Below, one piece after another: positions 61,616 through 64,000 of a stretch of DNA of 64,000 nucleotides. The notes beneath the pieces are model-generated. The model did not search any database. It was given only the letters and a program-made list of their open reading frames with translations, and had not been told where the DNA came from. A program made the position numbers and the translations under genes. Origin of the DNA: Sediminicola sp037203765 (GTDB taxonomy: Bacteria > Bacteroidota > Bacteroidia > Flavobacteriales > Flavobacteriaceae); contig NZ_JBBCAS010000003.1 of the NCBI RefSeq assembly GCF_037203765.1, forward strand, positions 186,001 to 250,000. The letters are read 5' to 3'. Position 1 is the first letter of the stretch. Each line of letters opens with the position of its first letter.

Positions 61616-64000
61616 ATGTCCCAAACAACCAATACCCCTTATTTTTTAACTGGTGATGGTGAGATGGTTGGATTGACCAGATCTTTTGACTGGGAAAGTA
61701 CGAAGCTTGGCCCCCCCGATCAATGGCCCAATGAGCTTAAGGTAACCTTGGACATTCTGTTCCATTCCAAATTCCCAATGTTCCTTTTCTGGGGTTCCGA
61801 TTATGTTTGTTTCTATAATGATGCCTATCGTCCAAGCTTGGGTATCAGCGGAAAACACCCTTCAATCCTCGGTATGAAAGGGATAGTGGCTTGGGAAGAG
61901 ATTTGGTCAGAGATAGAACCTTTGTTGAGTCAGGTTAGTAGCGGAAAGGGTACTGTCTATCGTGAAAATCAATTGATACCCTTTTATAGAAATGGGTTGA
62001 TCGAAGATATTTATTGGACATTCAGTTATAGTCCTGTTCGTAATGAGCATGGTGATATAACAGGGGTCCTGACCGTCTGTAATGAGACAACAAAGTTGGT
62101 GCAGCGACAACAGAATCTTCGTAACAGTGAGCTGCGTTTCCGGAGTATGGCCGAAGATACGGACCTGTATATCGTTACAGGGGATGAAACCGGTAATGCT
62201 ACTTATTTTAACCCGGCATGGACACGGCTTACCGGTGCTGAAATGGATCAACTTACCGGATTCGGATGGACAGGTTTTGTTCATCCGGAGGATTTGGACC
62301 ATTTTTCAAAACTATACTTTGGCTCCTTGGAGAAAAGGGCCCCGTTTACGGGAGAGGTACGGGCAAGGGCCAAAGAAGGGAATTTTCGATGGCTATTGGC
62401 CAATGCCACCCCGCGATTTTATCCTGATGGCAGGTTTGCCGGTTATATTGGTATTTTTACAGATATCACCGAAAGAAAAAAAGTGGAACAAAGTGCAGAG
62501 CTGTTTAGGATCACTGCAGAAAATGCAATTGACCCTTTCATATTAATGCGCAGGGATAGTTCGTTTGAGTATCTCAATCCTGCAGCCTTGGAGAAATGGG
62601 GATATACAAAAGAAGAGGCCCAAACCTTAAAAGTACCAGATGTAGATACCATATTTGACCTCAAGAGGTTTGGCGAACTATTTGAGAAAGCCCAGCAATC
62701 TACCATTCCTCTAATTGAAACACAGCATAAGAACAAAAAAGGGGAAGTATACCCAGTGGAGGTAACTGTCAGTGGTATTACCCTTGGCGGAAAGGAATAT
62801 ATGCTTGCCATTGCCCGGGATATATCGGAACGTAAAAAGGCTGAAAACCTCATTAAGGAAAGTGAACTACGGTTCCGATTGCTCGCCGAACAATCACCTA
62901 TTTGGGTCTGGCTGGCAGACCAAGATCTCAATGTGCAATACGTTAACCACCAAATGCTCCATTTCCTTGGTTTAAAGGATAAGAGTGAGTTTGTTGGCAA
63001 GGTTTGGGAAGAGGTCATGCATCCGGAAGATATCCCAAAGGTCTATCAGACTTTTGCGGAAGCACGTAAGTACCGGGAATCATTCTATTATGAACATAGG
63101 ATAAAAGAAGCTGCAACCGGACAATACTATTGGTTCAAGGTTTGGGCTATGCCAAAATATGAAGAAGATAATTTGGTAGGCTTTATAGGAACTGCGGTAA
63201 ACATTGATGAACAAAAGGCATTTACGCAGGAATTGGAGAAAAAGGTGGCAGCTCGTACCAAGGATCTTGCAAACTCCAATAAGGAGCTCGAAGAAATGAA
63301 CAAGGAACTGGAGTCATTTGCCTATGTCTCTAGCCATGATCTTCAGGAGCCCCTTCGAAAAATACAGATCTTTAGTTCGCAGATACTGTCAAATGATTTC
63401 GATAATCTTAGCGAGAGAAGCAAGGACAAATTTAAGCGGATGCAGTTGGCCGCCCAGCGGATGCAATCTTTGATTAGAGACCTTTTGGCCTATTCGCGGA
63501 CTAATTCAGGAGATCGGTCTTTTGAATTTACGAACCTGAACGAATTGGCCGGGAATGTAGTTGCAAGCTTACAGGAAGAACTGGAAGTTCGGGAAGCAGT
63601 AGTAAAGATCGGAGAGTTGCCATCTGCATCTGTAGTGCCCTTCCAGTTTGAACAATTGTTGTTTAACCTGATTTCCAATTCTCTAAAATTTGTAGAAAAC
63701 AATACATTGCCAAAGATCCAAATACATGGTCAGATGTTGCCTGGAAGTGACATTAAGAACATTAAAATTGATAAGAAGAGGGACTATTGTTGTTTGGATG
63801 TTTCGGACAACGGGATAGGATTCGATCAAAAGTATGCAGACCGCATCTTCGAGGTTTTCCAACGTTTGCATCCAAAAGAAACGTACATGGGCACTGGAAT
63901 AGGTTTGTCCATCGTTAAAAAAATTGTTGAAAATCACAATGGGGTAATTACGGTAACCAGTGCACAGGGAAAGGGAACCAATTTCCGAATTTGTATCCCA
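61616..64000 (+). CDS. Multi-PAS sensor histidine kinase, C-terminus cut by window edge
   Basis: From ATG at 61616, 795 codons remain open to the window end. A PAS-like input domain (about 1-160; FPMFLFWGSDYVCFYNDAYR) is followed by three PAS/PAC units (about 172-290, 295-410 and 415-545; EGNFRWLLANATPRFY, TDITERKKVEQSAE, IARDISERKKAENL, YYWFKVWAMPKY). A coiled coil then leads to HisKA with phospho-His 574 in VSSHDLQEPLRKIQ. The HATPase has FNLISNSLKF (N box), VSDNGIGFDQ (G1) and GTGIGLSIVKKIVENHNG (G2). The protein looks almost complete. No membrane helices, so it senses cytoplasmic signals. It starts 6 bp after the response regulator stop. Confidence 0.92.
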   Translation, partial: MSQTTNTPYFLTGDGEMVGLTRSFDWESTKLGPPDQWPNELKVTLDILFHSKFPMFLFWGSDYVCFYNDAYRPSLGISGKHPSILGMKGIVAWEEIWSEIEPLLSQVSSGKGTVYRENQLIPFYRNGLIEDIYWTFSYSPVRNEHGDITGVLTVCNETTKLVQRQQNLRNSELRFRSMAEDTDLYIVTGDETGNATYFNPAWTRLTGAEMDQLTGFGWTGFVHPEDLDHFSKLYFGSLEKRAPFTGEVRARAKEGNFRWLLANATPRFYPDGRFAGYIGIFTDITERKKVEQSAELFRITAENAIDPFILMRRDSSFEYLNPAALEKWGYTKEEAQTLKVPDVDTIFDLKRFGELFEKAQQSTIPLIETQHKNKKGEVYPVEVTVSGITLGGKEYMLAIARDISERKKAENLIKESELRFRLLAEQSPIWVWLADQDLNVQYVNHQMLHFLGLKDKSEFVGKVWEEVMHPEDIPKVYQTFAEARKYRESFYYEHRIKEAATGQYYWFKVWAMPKYEEDNLVGFIGTAVNIDEQKAFTQELEKKVAARTKDLANSNKELEEMNKELESFAYVSSHDLQEPLRKIQIFSSQILSNDFDNLSERSKDKFKRMQLAAQRMQSLIRDLLAYSRTNSGDRSFEFTNLNELAGNVVASLQEELEVREAVVKIGELPSASVVPFQFEQLLFNLISNSLKFVENNTLPKIQIHGQMLPGSDIKNIKIDKKRDYCCLDVSDNGIGFDQKYADRIFEVFQRLHPKETYMGTGIGLSIVKKIVENHNGVITVTSAQGKGTNFRICIP

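Overview
The window looks like a chromosomal piece from a member of the Flavobacteriaceae (Bacteroidota), probably marine. Three very large secreted proteins end in type IX secretion (T9SS) sorting domains. Several promoters fit the Bacteroidota TTG...TAnnTTTG pattern. The DNA is AT-rich, lipoproteins carry a Cys right after a short hydrophobic leader, and capsule export uses a Wza/Wzc pair of the Bacteroidota kind. The genus cannot be fixed from this sequence alone.

Positions 1-25.7 kb hold an exopolysaccharide/O-antigen-type synthesis locus. On the minus strand, reading from 19.2 kb down to 1, are UDP-glucose dehydrogenase, a UDP-glucuronate 4-epimerase, a UDP-GlcNAc 4-epimerase, a UDP-GalNAc dehydrogenase, a flippase (Wzx), a GT2 glycosyltransferase, an alpha/beta hydrolase, a secreted pectate-lyase-like lipoprotein, a Wzy-like polymerase, three complete GT4 glycosyltransferases with an AsnB-type amidotransferase among them, and a GT4 cut by the window edge. 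Divergent from these, on the plus strand at 19.4-25.7 kb, are a PglE-like aminotransferase, a PglF-like UDP-GlcNAc 4,6-dehydratase, Wza and Wzc. Together they predict UDP-GalA, UDP-GalNAcA (perhaps amidated) and a 4-amino-4,6-dideoxy-HexNAc as building blocks. Inside the locus are decayed pieces: an IS256-type transposase remnant (about 7.2-7.4 kb), the C-terminal remnant of a second nucleotide-sugar dehydrogenase (9.98-10.19 kb) and an unidentified open remnant (9.73-9.93 kb). They flank the lyase gene and point to past rearrangement.

Positions 25.9-45.1 kb hold two tandem giant paralogues of 3286 and 2993 residues. Each starts with a sorbosone/glucose-dehydrogenase-like propeller and continues through calcium-binding TSP3, malectin, putative Ig, Kelch and PKD modules to a T9SS sorting domain. 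A CpsB/YwqE-type PHP phosphatase follows, convergent with the second giant, and is the expected partner of the Wzc kinase.

Positions 46-50.6 kb hold a mixed set: a PurD-like ATP-grasp protein, a GNAT acetyltransferase, a PhnA-like zinc-ribbon protein, a small unknown protein and an M20 metallopeptidase. Positions 50.6-56.3 kb hold a third giant (1891 residues): a parallel beta-helix, eight invasin-type Ig repeats in an exact 300-bp register, TSP3 and a T9SS sorting domain.

Positions 57-64 kb hold a BKACE-family enzyme and a GNAT-like protein, then a signalling block. The block is an RsbQ-like alpha/beta hydrolase directly followed by a PAS-histidine kinase, then a single-domain response regulator and a multi-PAS histidine kinase running off the window end. 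The hydrolase-PAS pair resembles the Bacillus RsbQ/RsbP sensor with a kinase in place of the phosphatase, and is the most system-like novelty here. No rRNA, tRNA, CRISPR array or intact mobile element was found.
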